Shown: piece after piece, positions 25,201-38,900 of the stretch
Numbering within the stretch: the stretch's first letter is position 1
Layout of the letters: each line of letters starts with the position of its first letter
Assembly (NCBI RefSeq): GCF_964275005.1
Contig: NC_092706.1
Location: 25,640,942 to 25,704,941, forward strand
Reading direction: 5' to 3'
Length of the DNA stretch: 64,000 nt
Source: Diadema setosum
Lineage: Eukaryota > Echinodermata > Echinoidea > Diadematoida > Diadematidae
The notes under the pieces: generated by a model
The model's database searches: none
Told to the model about the DNA's origin: nothing
What the model saw: only the letters and a program-made list of their open reading frames with translations
Program-made: the position numbers and the translations under genes

Positions 25201-28200
25201 CGCTGTTCATGGACAAGTACTGAATGTACTTCCGAGAGTGCGGTGAAGCTAATATGCCGAGGTGGGTAAACGGAGTGGAAATTATCATAATACTATGCTG
25301 TATCTTCTGGAATGACATTTAACTCCTGACATTTGTAAGAATGAGAACGCTGCTAGAAGTCTAAAACACAATCCTGTATGTAACATTACTAGTTTGTACT
25401 TCAAGCCGCCAGGCGATGTGCCTTAAAATGTTCACACACTTACACAGTAACAGACAAACACATCAGCTTTCCACTGTCAGCTGGCCATGTGCTGCTCTGT
25501 GTAGTTGGGTCAACTTCACAGGCACTCTCAGATTCTGACAGTCAATATGAATCAGTGGCCTTTTTTAACAATTCAGAATTATGAGGGATTAACAGCTTAT
25601 TCAGTAATAGTTTCAAATACTTGGAGCAATGATGAAATTTATGTGAACAGCTCTTATTTCATATAAATAAGAACAAAATTATACTTTGAGAATCTTCTAC
25701 TTCTCGCGGGTAATGTTTTGACGCAAAAGCAGACAGCTGCAATTGTACCAAGAAAGTGAAAAAGCAACCACATTTATGTATCCAATGTGAGGTTGTCTTC
25801 CCCAGGATAGTTGCCCTCTAATGGTCAGCATACAAATGAAACTCCACCTTTTCAAAAGCCATTTTCAAAATTTATTTAATCATCGATTTCTTGATATATT
25901 AAGATAATTTCATATGTGTTTTTAAGCGTCTCTAACGAAAATCAAACTTAAACCAGCTGAGGTTTATTTTCACACTCTAATTTTGTTTCTGCAATATTTT
26001 AGGCCTACTAGAAGACATTATTGTATCTCTCGTATCGTGATATGTCCATAATGTGTAAGGCTCTATGAGACCTGTTCTCACAAGATATTATTCTGTGTTT
26101 TTGGTGCATGTGTCTTTTCCGATATGATATCTCCAGCATAATAACCTCTAAAATTAATGCAGAAAGAATTCAAGAATTGCAGGTGCAACTCTCATGAAAG
26201 TACAATCGCCGCCCATTTTTGTGAAAACGATAGCATAGGTATAATGAATGAATAGAAATTTTACCTCCCTTTTCCTGCTCTGATGACGCTTTATTCGAGT
26301 TTGGTATTACCGTATTTAATTCGAGTTTGGTATTACCGTATTTAAATTATAGAATTCTTGCTTGGGGAATACATATTCGACATTATAAACAAACTTTTTC
26401 TTTTGCAAGAGATGGCGCTCAGAATTGTTTTCAACCTTCATATCCGAGCACTGATAAGTTGTTTCCTGAACATAAAATCCTGAAAATAAAACAGTTGTAT
26501 TTATTTCAACTTGGTCAATTTATGTTGATTAGAACTTCAACAACCTACCCAAAATATTTCAGTCTTTATGTCACCGTAACAGCCACGTACGTAACTATCC
26601 CACGAGACGAGACGATGAATTTCATATTCCCTAGCTTAGTGAGAACTGTACACACTCAAAATACATTTGTTTATACTCAAATTTTGGAATAGCTCAGGCA
26701 ATACTATTAAAGAATTTGTTCAGTTAATTACATTTGAGTGAAACTCAAACTTTGAGTGAAACTCAAACTTTCACTCAAACTCAAGTTTGAGTGAAACTAA
26801 ATGAAGTGAAACATATGTTTTTGTTGAAAAATGAAATAAACTTTGAACTTGAATTTGAGTAAAAAAAAAAAAAAAAAATTGATTTCCACATATTATACCA
26901 GTTAATTCCGTTTATGAAAAATCCCCAATGCTTCACCTGTCCTTGAGATTGTGTAGGGTGCCCACAGAACTTTTCCATTCCTTTCCTTTTCTTTCTCCAT
27001 TCTTCCCTGCTCCTCTGTCCTCGTTCTTCGTTGTCCAGTAACTGTGCGTGTGCATTCTTCTTTATTTCTGTTATTTCTGTGTTTTGTATTGTTATTGTTG
27101 TTGTTGTCGTTATTGTTTTGTGTGGCCTCGTGTATATCTTCTCTTTTGGTTACGTTTTCCTGGCATACGCTGCCAGATTTATATTGTATGTGCCATAAAT
27201 TTGCTATGTTGTATATTTTATATGTTTGCATTCTAAAATCATAGTAAGTGTTGTTTTAGTACCAGCATCATAATGAGCAAATGTGCAATGATATATAGAT
27301 GAATTTGATATGACTATGATCTATTGGTATAACAAATTGGTCGTTGTTTTGTTTCAGTGTTCCACGTCTTACAATCTTAATTGGCCTTTCAGTGGAACAC
27401 TGTTTTCCTTCGTTATGATTACTTACTTTTTTGTTACCATGACAAAGTGTGTATTGTTTCCCTTTTTTATGACATCATTCGTGCATATACTTTAGAGTGT
27501 ATTCGAAAAAATAACTTTTTTTATAAGATGAATGAAAGACAAATCGACAACTTGTACCGCTTAATGATGCTTTCTTTTCTTTTTTGATGATAGAAATAAA
27601 CAAACTATTGAATTGAAAAAAATAATTGAATAGACGTACGCAATGTATATAAGGAAGTGGTTCTTTCAATTTCAAGAGAATTTTTATTCGTAAGTTTTGT
27701 ATTTCTCCTTGCAGAACCTGGGTATCTCGGATGCTACAACGGATTAACGGCCACACAAGTCTTAACTCTACTTCGTAGAATGTTCAGACATGACGTGAGG
27801 ACCGACATGGAGTGCGCCTCCATGTGTCGCGAACGAAGGAATAACGGTGATATAGCGGTTATTCACAAAGGCGCGTGTCTGTGCGTCCCATCAGAGACAA
27901 TTACTGACTTGTCCTCTTCTCAAACTAATTTTCATACGTGGTCATGTCCAAGCATGGCGGACCTCAGATTTGAGCATGCTGTATATTATGCATTCAATGG
28001 TAAGAGCTAAATAAAAGTGATAACAAATGTTTTCTTTCTTTCTTATCGCATTTGTTGTCAATCGCATGTTCGCCCGAGATGTTCGCGTGATATACATTTG
28101 TAATTGTGTAGGTGTAAAACACGTATTAGGGGAGTGGTGTATCCCCCTTTGCAGGACCTTCACAGCTCATAGCTTTCATGGTCACTTTGAAATACTTATG

Positions 28201-29941
28201 ACATCATAAACACCAGACAAAATGTAGTCCCTATGGCTTCCTTTTTTTTTCAACAACATGATTGTTAAACGTGGATTTACATGAAACAATTGTGTCATTC
28301 ATTCACTTGTCTATCGCTCTTGTTTTTAACGGTCTGTCGTTATTGCTTTGACCTGGGGCCCGTTTCATAAAACTTGTCATTATTGACAAGTTGTCATCAG
28401 TTGTGACAAGCTACTGAAATCCTTGCATCCGATTGGCTGAGAGCAAATTTGTCATAGAAATTTGGCAGTTGTCACTGATGACAAGTTTTATGAAACGGCC
28501 CCCTGATAAGCTCATTTTCCCTGGGTTATGATGACATAATTTCCAATAGAAACTTGCGAGATATAGCTAATCAAACAGATTCCGTGCGGACGTCATGGAA
28601 GCGGGTTGACTAAAAGGATGTTTTTGATCCTCATACCTTTTTTGCCTGTTCATGGCTGTCTTTATTCGTATAGTTTCATACGGATTTTGCGACCGACTTG
28701 GCATTGTCCAGAACGGCGCATGGGATTCTACCAACACATGGTTTGGTTCCCTGGCAACCCTCACCTGTGACCAAGGATTCATCCTCAATGGCAACGCGAC
28801 ACTGCAGTGTGTGGGACTACCTGGGCGGTCGACTTACTTCCCAACTTGGAATTCGTCGATCCCATCTTGCGAAGCGGTCAGGAGTAAGTTTTTGCTTTGT
28901 TTTGTTTCTTCAAACGAAGATGGCCATTCTCCATTCGCTTTAGTAACTTTTTTTCTCCTTTAAGGACGTTCCTCAATTACGTTTGTGCGCATCCTAGCTG
29001 CGCAGGTTGGTCAGTGGTAGTTGAGCTGTGATACTAGTAGATCGAACTAGAGTGTAGTAGTCGTACGTACGGATACCCGACAGTTTCCCACCGCGGCCGC
29101 GCTGGGCGGCCTCGCTCGGCCCGTGTGCCGACTGTACGCATTACGTACTACACACAGTAAACTGTTCAGCGGTCCGAGCCGCATATCATATACATGGTCA
29201 TGGTAGCACAGCACTGATCGACGGAATCGGAAAGCTTGGAAGTGGAAGTGAGCTTTTTCCCTTTTAATTCGGTAGATCTGTTTTGTGACATGCAGTTCAT
29301 TATCTGTTTATCAACATGATCAAGTCGTGTACATAGTTGGGGACTACTAGTCTACTAGACTAGGTGCTAAAAGATAAGTGTTAAAAAACCAAAACAAAAA
29401 ACAAAAAAGAAACATGTGGCACATTTTTTATCTTTAAGTTTAACAACTGAACCTATCTGAATATCTCTTTTATAATCTAAGTTAGATCTAAACTTGTCAT
29501 TACTTTTACCACTCAGATATTAATTTTGATTACCAAATCTAGTGTAACAAAAGAAGATTCAAAGAATCATGTTGGGGGGTGGGGGTACTCAAGGTACATC
29601 GCCATAGTTTACAACATACCAACCACTGCAAGAACCATTAAATGCAGTCTACAGTCAACGCTATTATATTAAGATCTTTTTTCCTCTGGATGACAGACTA
29701 CTCTCAAAATTCCCATTTCCTTATATTTCTTCTTCTTCCTCCTGTATCACTTTCTGCAGGGGTACAGCAAATGGGAAAAACGAAACAAAACAAATTAACG
29801 TGTCAGTGTGGAGTTTTCCCCAATTGCATCCACATAATATCATCACGGGCTATGCAAGGGAAATAAAATAAAAAAAACACCGCACATGGACCTTCTTTCT
29901 TTTTAAATTTTTTCCACCCTATCACTGCAATTTTGACAAGT

Positions 29942-29989
<48 letters not shown>

Positions 29990-32900
29990 TAATACATGGG
30001 GTTTTGAGTGTAAAGCATGAGATTCATGAAACCATCCTATCAGGGTATCACTGCATTGGTTCCTGATCAGATTTGGGGGTCTTACAATGATTTCTGTCGC
30101 AAGGAGGCGCTGCTAGCACAAAAACGAGCACATGACCCCCCCCCCCCCATATTTAATATTGTTCTGCATTAAAGGGATGGTACAGTGGAGATGAGAATTG
30201 GGCTTTTAATTTTTTGCGAGATACCAAGAAAACACTTATGATACAGAACAGACCATACCATTTTAAGAGGAATTCAACGTTTATTTGATAAAAATCGGGT
30301 TTGGAATGACTGAAACATCCAAAAACAAAGTAAAATAAAGCCATCGTAATAAAGTGTGGGCCCCGCACTTTATTAGAATCGCTCTTTTTTTGGATATCTC
30401 AACCTTTTCAAAATAGTAGAGCAGTTAAGCCCTCAAAATCACGTGAATTGTGCAAAATTTGACTAAAGCATGAAACTTTCACCAGTGTTAGTACATACCA
30501 TAAGATTTATTTTAAGATCGGGAGGTAAGTCTGATTTGACCTCTGATGACCTCTAGAGGTCAATGTACTTTAGATATCAGAAAATCGATGTTTTTAGATA
30601 TTTGCGAATGATATATGTGGTTATGTTGCACTAAACATGCATTTATACCACAGAGAAATCATTTCCAGATTCAACAGAGCACTGACAGGTTTTTACCTTT
30701 GAACCCTGATGACCTCCAGAGGTCAATGAACTTTAAATATCAAAATATCGATGTTTTTAGACATTTGTGAATGATATATGTGGTTATGATTCACTAAACA
30801 TGCATCTATACTTCAGGGAAACCATTTTCTGATTCCACAGAGCATTGACAAGTTTTAACCTTTGACCTCTGATGACCTTTGGAGGTCAATGACCTCAAAA
30901 TATTATATTGATCTGTGATGTCATTGGTTAATGGTAACCATTGTAAAGATGTACAAAACAAGCATATATGTCTTACAATGAAATTGTCTTCATATTCTAA
31001 AGAGCAGACAGGTTTCTACCTTTGGCCTCTGATGACCTTGAGAGGTCAATGACCTCAGAATATCAGAATATTGAAGTATGACATCATTGGTGAAAGGTCA
31101 AACATGGTAAAGATGTACAAAACAAGCATATCTGTGTACAATGACATCGTCTTCATATTCCAAGGCACACAGACGAGTTTCTGCCTTTGACCTCTGATGA
31201 TCTTGAGAGGTTAATGACCTCAAAGTATCAGAATAGTTTGGCATCATCAATGGTAAACATGATGATGTTCTAGAGAGCACTCGTAGGCCCTGTTTATTAA
31301 TGAGCCATTACCGTTCACTTTTGAAAATCACACAAGGTCAAATACCTCGAATGAAATGTGAGGATGTTAATATTGATATTGCGATTATAGTTAATAGTTA
31401 ATAATTGTTTATAATGTAGGGCTTACAAACCATGCATTTCTGTTACCAAAAAAGTGGCTACTCATTCCGCAGAACTTTTCAGGTAATTATCTAAGTCGGG
31501 CATGTGCACAGAGCAAGGGGTGTCGATCTGTTTTCACGTGGGGGGGGGAACTTGGAAAATATGTAAAAGCATAAGTTCATGGTGCAAAGTAATGAAGAGG
31601 AGGGGGAGGGGGAGGATGTGGGTGGGGGATTGGATTTTTGCAGGTTTAGACCTGAAATCAGTGATTCAGTGTAGCTCTTGTTTAATGTGTGCGTCATCAC
31701 TTATACGGAAGTTGATGGGGTGTGGGCGCATCTCACCTACCCTCCTCCCAAAGACGAAGTTTTTTTTTTGTTGTTTTTTTTTTTAAGAATCTGATGCATA
31801 CGTTTTGGGAAATATTTGGAAAATTATGGATCACCAAGGTGTACCAAGTCTATATGGATGGGAACCCAGCAAGCGCAGCGTTGGCGAGGGTAGGGTATTC
31901 CACTCCCATTCGAGAGAGCTCTTGTATTTTGAGAAATGAGATTCAACGACCTGGCACACAGGCACTTTTGAAGGAATACCTCAAAATTTGTATCAAAAAG
32001 GTGTAGTAAGTCAGCCATCTATGGAGGGAGACCAATCGACAGAAGGATGGGGGTGGAGATATCCCCCTCCCACATTATGGAGCTTTTGCATTCTTTTGTT
32101 TGCAATTCAATGATCTCGTGCCACTCTTGGTTGAACTACCATTTTGAAAAAAAAAGTCCATACCCAAATGTGTAGCCATAATCAATGCATGGAGGAGAGG
32201 TTGATACAGCGAGAGGAGAGTATGAAAGGGGCTGTCCCCCAATCCTTCCCATGCGAGGGAGCCTTTGCAGTAAGAATAGAAATGTTCCCCAAAAAATCTA
32301 GTATACACATTTATGATGGAATATTTGGGAAATTATCAGTAAAAGGAGTGTACCAAATCTCAGGGTAGAAACCGAGGAGGGATTGTTAATTGAAAGATAC
32401 ACTACCCCCTCCAACAAGAGGGATTTGCTTTAATATGTCGGAACTGAAATTAAAGATCTAGTACATACTTTGTGATGATATACATAGAACGAAAATGGAA
32501 CAAAAGCACTGAGCGTATATGGAAGGGGACATAACGAAAGATAGTGTGGGGGAGGGGGTATGCAAAGGAGATTCTGCCTTTTAATCTGGTGCATACTATA
32601 GCTGAAATGTTCAGTGACAATTCATTTTCTGTCAAAAAAGTGAAGAAAAAAAATCTCCATCTCAGGAAATACTTGGAGGCAAAGTTTTATGTCCCCACCA
32701 TTCCCCCTCCCATATTTTCTCGGGAGGCGGGGCAAATGCCTCTTGCCCTCCAAAATGAACAATCGTGCATATATATAGGAAAACCTTTTCATCTTTGGAA
32801 TTCAAATGAAAATATCTCTTAAAAACATTTTTCATAGAATAAGGGAAATTATCATTCCCCAAAGTATGTTATATCTGTGGAAGGAACCAAGCAGGGGGAA

Positions 32901-35900
32901 GGAGTCTATCGAAAGGAGATATCCCCTCTCACAGAAGGGAGATTTTGCATTTCAGAATTAAATTTTAACAATCCGATGCACACTTAAAGTGAAAAACTTG
33001 GGCAGTTTTCTGTCTCAAAAGCAAAAAGCAAAAACCAACAATGCCACACACAGTTCAATTTTGACTTCCATCTAGGACAATGAGCGGTTACGTTTTTCTC
33101 AACTACACTGTAATATCAAAATCTATTGAAAAAACACGGTGGCGGCTGGGTCTAACACATTATCATTCCTTTTCGTTGGAGATCCATGCGGGATGGTCAA
33201 AACAAACATAAAAAACAGATATCTCAGACCTAATTGTTATAACAAAGCATCATATCCTCATATACCCAACCCAACCCTCTATGTCCAGACAATGTAAACC
33301 ACCCCATGGACTTACTTGGAGCTTTAGAATATCCTTTGTCAAGAGAGAGAGAGAGACATCCAAACCTTTGCAGTGCCGACTAAGATCTGCCATGGAACTG
33401 ATTGGTATTGGCTCTGCATCATTGACAGCAGATCTCGTTTCCTATTCTCCTCCTCCTTCTTCTTCGTCTTCTTCTTCTTCTTCTTCTTCTTCTTCTTCAT
33501 TATACTGTGTAATCTTGTAATATTCTGCCATGGAGCCTTTTCTTAATTGGTTAAATAAGGTATCCAAAGAGCTATATGAAGCAAAAAACAACAAATAAAT
33601 GCAAAAACAAAAAGAGAGAGACATATGTATCTTTAATAACAGAGCTGAATATTGAGTATCTCTCTCCTGAAGTGTTTCAAAGAGATACAAGAGACAGTGG
33701 CCGAGAGTAGCCGCCACCTTTTTTGGGAGTAGGCCTACTTTGTGTTCTTGCAAATGATGCCTGACATTTTTGGTCATTTGCCCTTTTTGAAGAATGCAGC
33801 AATAGAGCTACAACTTCCTGCGGAGTGGATATTGTGGGGTTCTTGATGCAGAACATCATCGCTGAATTTGCCTGTGCTGTACTTTCTTACAGGGATTGCC
33901 ATTGTAGTTTTGTTTTGTTTTGCTTTGTTTTATTTTGCAAGTGTGGCTGTAACACTGCTTGTTTTGCATATGATGGTCATTGCAGCTAAAGAGTGCATAT
34001 CTTCTCTGGATCATTCCAGACTTCATGATGTTTCACCTGGGTGAATGGATCCCAGATGATGCATGCATATTCCAGGACAGTCCTGAGCGGCATGGAGTAG
34101 CAAAACACCTGAACTTTATGATACTCGTATCTTCGTCTGGAGAGAGTCTTTGGTTGAAGTATAACCTTTTCAAGCTGCTGTGGCGATTTGATTCCAGCTG
34201 AGCATCCTATTGGAACTCCAAAATATTTTGCACAATCCGCTTTCTCCATGGTTTGCCATGAATGCTTATCTATTCCCTTGGTAGGTCTCGGATGGCAATA
34301 GCTAGTTGCAATACACAGGATTGCTTCATGTGGAATGCATGTTGGGCCTCACAGTATGTCGAAGTTTTCAAGATGGTCCATGATGTCGCAGCTGTGGACT
34401 GTATACTCCAGGACCATAAGTCATTCATCGCAGTCATACTGTAACAACCCACCAGCTTTACACTGGCCAATACATGCCCACCAGCTGGAAACTATGCTAA
34501 TATTGCCCATGAGCTTGACACTTAGGCAAACCAGTCCCATAATGAGTCCGACAGATGGGGGAAAAGATCTATGAGACTTACACTGAATAGATTAAACACT
34601 CTGTATATCAGTCTCGTGGGCCTTGTTTTCCTTGTCGAGATAATGGCCATATTTGCCTATATTTGCTAGTCTACATAACTTACCCAAACATAACAGTTAT
34701 ATTTGAGGTCACTGCCATCACTCAAGAAACTTAAGCTTTATTTCTGAAGTAATTGACCTCTCACATTTCAGAGACCTGTTACTATAAACCAATGCTCTGT
34801 GGAATATGCATACATACTTTGATCAAAACGTCAATGCGTGATTTGTACATGATTAAGCATTTACGATTACACCAATGAAGCCAAACATCAATACAGGTAA
34901 GCCTACACATGTGACCTCAGTGACCTCTCATTGTCCTGAGAGGTCAAAGTTGGATATAATGCACAGGCTAATGACCAATGTTCCATGGAATGACAAGATT
35001 CTTCTATTATAGCATAAATGATTGTACATCGGGTATTACAAAGTTGACCATTGACTATACATAGAATATCAATATTCTGATATTTTGAGGTCATTGACCT
35101 GTCACCTTCCTCAGAGGTCAAAGGTAGAGACACGTGAGTAATTTCTCTTGCTCTGTGGAATAGGAAAACAATTCAATTGTAATACAAATGAATATAACAT
35201 CTAAATCATGTTTGTCATCAACCAATTGCACCAAACATCAATGTTCTGACATTTTGAGGTCATTGGCCTCATCATAGGTCATCTGAGGTCATCAGAGGTC
35301 AAAGGTAGAAATCTGACTCGAAAGGCTCAGTGGAACATTGAGGCAATTCCTCTTACAAAAATTAGTTTTTAGTACATAATTATCGTGTTTCAGTTATGAG
35401 TGACGCATTAAAATATCAATTTTCTGACATTTTCAGGTAATTGACCTCTGGAGGTCATCAGAGGTCAAAGGTAGAAACCTGCCAGGGCTCTGTGGAACAT
35501 AAAGACAATTTCACTGTGACAAAATTAAGTTTTAATACATCATTACTGTGTTTATCATTAACCAATGACGCAAAATATCAATTTTCTTAGATTTTGAGGT
35601 CATTGACCTCTAGAGGTCATCAGAGGTCAATTCAGACTTACCTCCCGATCTTAAAATTAATCTTATAGCATGTACTAACACTGGTGAAAGTTTCATGCTT
35701 TAGTCAAATTTTGTACAATTCTTCGGCTTATCTGCTCTACTAAAAGCAATTTTCATCAAATAAATTGAATTCCTTATAGAATTACGTGCTCTTTCATATT
35801 TTATAAGAGGTTTCTTATTATCTCACACACAAAAAAAAAAAAAACTGTTAGAAACCTGAAATTAGGTCTCAACCAAAACTATACGATCCCTTTAAGGAAC

Positions 35901-38900
35901 CCTTCTTCTACAATCTGATCAAGTTTTATTAAAATGACATGGGCTTTGAATGTACAGCATGACATTCATGAACACCACCTAATCAGGGCACTCAGGATAG
36001 GTTTATTACCAGATTTTTGGGTCCTAGGATGATTTCTGTCATATGGGGGTGCTGCCAGCACAAAAATGAGCACACGAATCCTCCATTTTTATTGTGTTTC
36101 TGCAATTAGCAAGCCTTCTTCTACAATTTTGTCAAGTTTTGTGAAAATGACATGGGTTTTGAATGTACAGCATGAGATTCTTGAACCCACCCGATCAGGG
36201 TTTCCCTGGATAGGTTTATGACCAATTCTTCGGGTCTTACAATGATTTCTGCCGCATGGGGGCGCTGCTAGCACAGAAACGAGCACACGAACCACCCATT
36301 TTTTTATAACTTTTCTGCATTAAGTAGCCCTTCTTCTACAATTCGGTCAAGTTTCATAAAAACGACATGGATTTTGATTATACAGCATAAGTTTTTTGAA
36401 CCATTAGCCTACCCCAAACAGAAAATGTTCCTGACGAGGATTTCAGAAATTTCGGTGGTTTCTGCCGCGTGAGGGCGCCGCTTGCTGAAGAATGAGAGTG
36501 TAAACCCGAAATGAAAACTTTTTCCTCATTTTGAGTACCTTTCTGTGCAATTCTTGCAAATTTGGAGAAAATAAAGCGGATATATTTCTTCCTATTTTTG
36601 ATTAGGGAGATATCATATATGTGACAGTGCACCTCAAAACAAACAAAAAGTCGCCAGACATGAATTTTTAGTTAAGTCCATATTCTGAAAGAGCAGACTT
36701 TAAGCTTTAAAATAATGTATAACTCAAATCAAATGGACTCTCCTAACCTATCTAAATATTGGAAAGAAAGCACAAACTCAGGAAAAGTGAGAACTGAGAA
36801 AAGAGGCTCTGAAGTACGGTGTCTATTCAAGCGCTTAATCTTTACTAAACCGTGCTGGCTGTGCAATGAATGGGGCAAAAAACAGGAAGTAAACCACCAG
36901 AGTAACAACAATGAAGGGATTATCAGATTGAAGTGAAATTGAGCATGCCTCATTAACACATTCTGTCCATAATCAATGCCAACTTTCAAAGCAGTAGCAC
37001 TATCCTTTCAAAAGTTACTAGTGTTGAAAGTGAAGAGTGTGGACTAGGTTTTTCAGAAATGAAAAAAGGATTCTAAAGACACACATAACCACACTATTCT
37101 ACCAAAATGTTCGAGATAAACTGCTAAAAACACACACTTTCCTGCCCGTTTTATGATACCAAATTTTAGCATAATGTAAAAGAAGACGCGCTCTTTCAGA
37201 AGATATGAAAAAGTCAAGTTCGGCTAGGTTGACCCATTTCACTTATTTTCAGTCCTCACGCAAGATCAGTGTGTGCGACTTTATGTTCGTTTTGAGGTGC
37301 ACTGTCACATATGGTGCAAGAAATGCTGAGCATACAATTTTATTACAGAAGCTTCAAAACAGAGCATGACGAATAATATTAGGAATAAGTCCGTATAGAC
37401 ATTTTCAGTCAGAGAGCTGCATGCACGTCTAGGCTGGAAGTCACTAGCAGCTCGGCGTTGTTGCCTCTTGAACACTATGGGTTTTAAGGCATTACATGAA
37501 TTTGCACCTCCATATTTAAAAGATCAATTTCACTATTGTCATTTTAAGTATTCACTCAGGTCAACCGGTGAGTTAGCATTGCCAAAACCTAGGACAGAAT
37601 ATTGTAAAAGAACTTTTTACTATAGGGGTGCTGTGCAATATAACAATCTCCCTCCAAATTTAAAAGTTGTTTATAGTCCTGCTTCATTTTTTAGTAAGTT
37701 AATATCATTTGTTCCAGATTTTTTATAATCCCTCCATAGTATAAGTTTATTTTCTTTGTAGCTCAGTCAATATACTTTTTTTTCTCTTGTCAATGATATA
37801 CTGTACATATTTTTGCAGTTTGAATCTTTTTATCCTGATATCAATATCAATTTCATGTTAGAACCCCATGAAAGAACAGCTATGTCTTCGTAGACTGAGT
37901 TGAATGGGCTATCCTACCGTACATATTCGTTGCTTATTTTTTCTCTTGTTTTCTTCCCTTTTCAATATTTGATGCATTCTATGTTTTAAGCATATATTCT
38001 TCTGTTGATCATATGTTGTATATTGCTTGTCATACTTTTACTGCACTCTTTGTTTTTTGCATGAATTTACGGTGAATAAATGAATCAAATCAAATCAAAT
38101 CAAATTTTGATGGAATTATGGACCAAGTGCAATATTTTCATTACTACAATACGTGTACTTAATACTGTACTTTGTTTTAGTGTTATGTTGCTTGTCCTTC
38201 AGTTATGTATACATATCTATTTTCCTTCACATGTGAAATTTTTAATGGAGACTGTTGCAAAGATTTTTATGCCGTAGTGCATGACAATAAACGATCTGAA
38301 TCTGAATCTGAATCTATTTGCCATTGCAGATTTTGTTGCCTATCATCATGACCTTGATCCTGCAATGCTATCATTTTTTGTACTGGACGGCAGAATGCAA
38401 TATGCGTCAAAGTCCCGTAGAAGAAAAACAAGTACACGACCCTGTGGTTTTATTTGCATATTTGGGTTTTGCATGGGTCAAAGTTACGTTATGGAAAATT
38501 TGAAGAAAATGACATGGATTTCATTTTGACTGAGGAACGTCCTTAATTCCCTGTGTTTGTATTCCTGTGGTTCTTGAAGAAAGGCGGTCTATGTAAATGT
38601 AAAAGTTAATGGTTTGAGTCAAAAGAACACTCACCAGAACCTACTGGATAGAGTGTTCCTTTTACAAAGTAAATGCTGGTTTGAGTCAAAAGAACACTCA
38701 CCAGAACCGACTGGATTCTACAAAAGAAAGCTCTCCGTGTCATCTGTTATCCTTCCGTACCCTCTCACTCAAATTTGTTATTTGCCTCTAATATGCTGCT
38801 GAAAATTAAAGATTTGTATTTATTCAATTTGGGGGAGTTTATGTATACGTACAGCAACAACTCATTTTCGATTCTATGTTTCAAAGAAATCAATCATTCC

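Larger units (their letters stand above)
30171..35893. mobile_element. TA-flanked MITE split by the long-TIR element
   Basis: It starts TTAAAGGGATGGTACAG (about 30169) and ends GATCCCTTTAA (about 35893), matching the ends of the intact copy at 42712-43097 in reverse orientation. The MITE interior stops at 30413 and resumes at 35743 (GCAATTTTCATCAAATAAAT), with a 5.3-kb element between. Confidence 0.75.
28960..38546. repeat. Perfect 16-bp inverted repeats 9.6 kb apart
   Basis: TTAAGGACGTTCCTCA at 28960-28975 and its exact reverse complement TGAGGAACGTCCTTAA at 38531-38546. They may be the ends of a DNA transposon later filled by other insertions. No transposase remnant is seen, and homology does not obviously extend beyond the 16 bases. 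Confidence 0.5.

Noticed and set aside
33442..33777. Glu-rich protein frames at the (TTC)n tracts (also 54780-55115)
   Set aside because: The Glu run is the microsatellite, and the rest shows no family. Both are inside the long-TIR element.
30416..35740. Extra sushi or other receptor exons in intron 6
   Set aside because: I looked for four-Cys CCP patterns and for WNASxPxC-like ends with splice sites and found none in this stretch.
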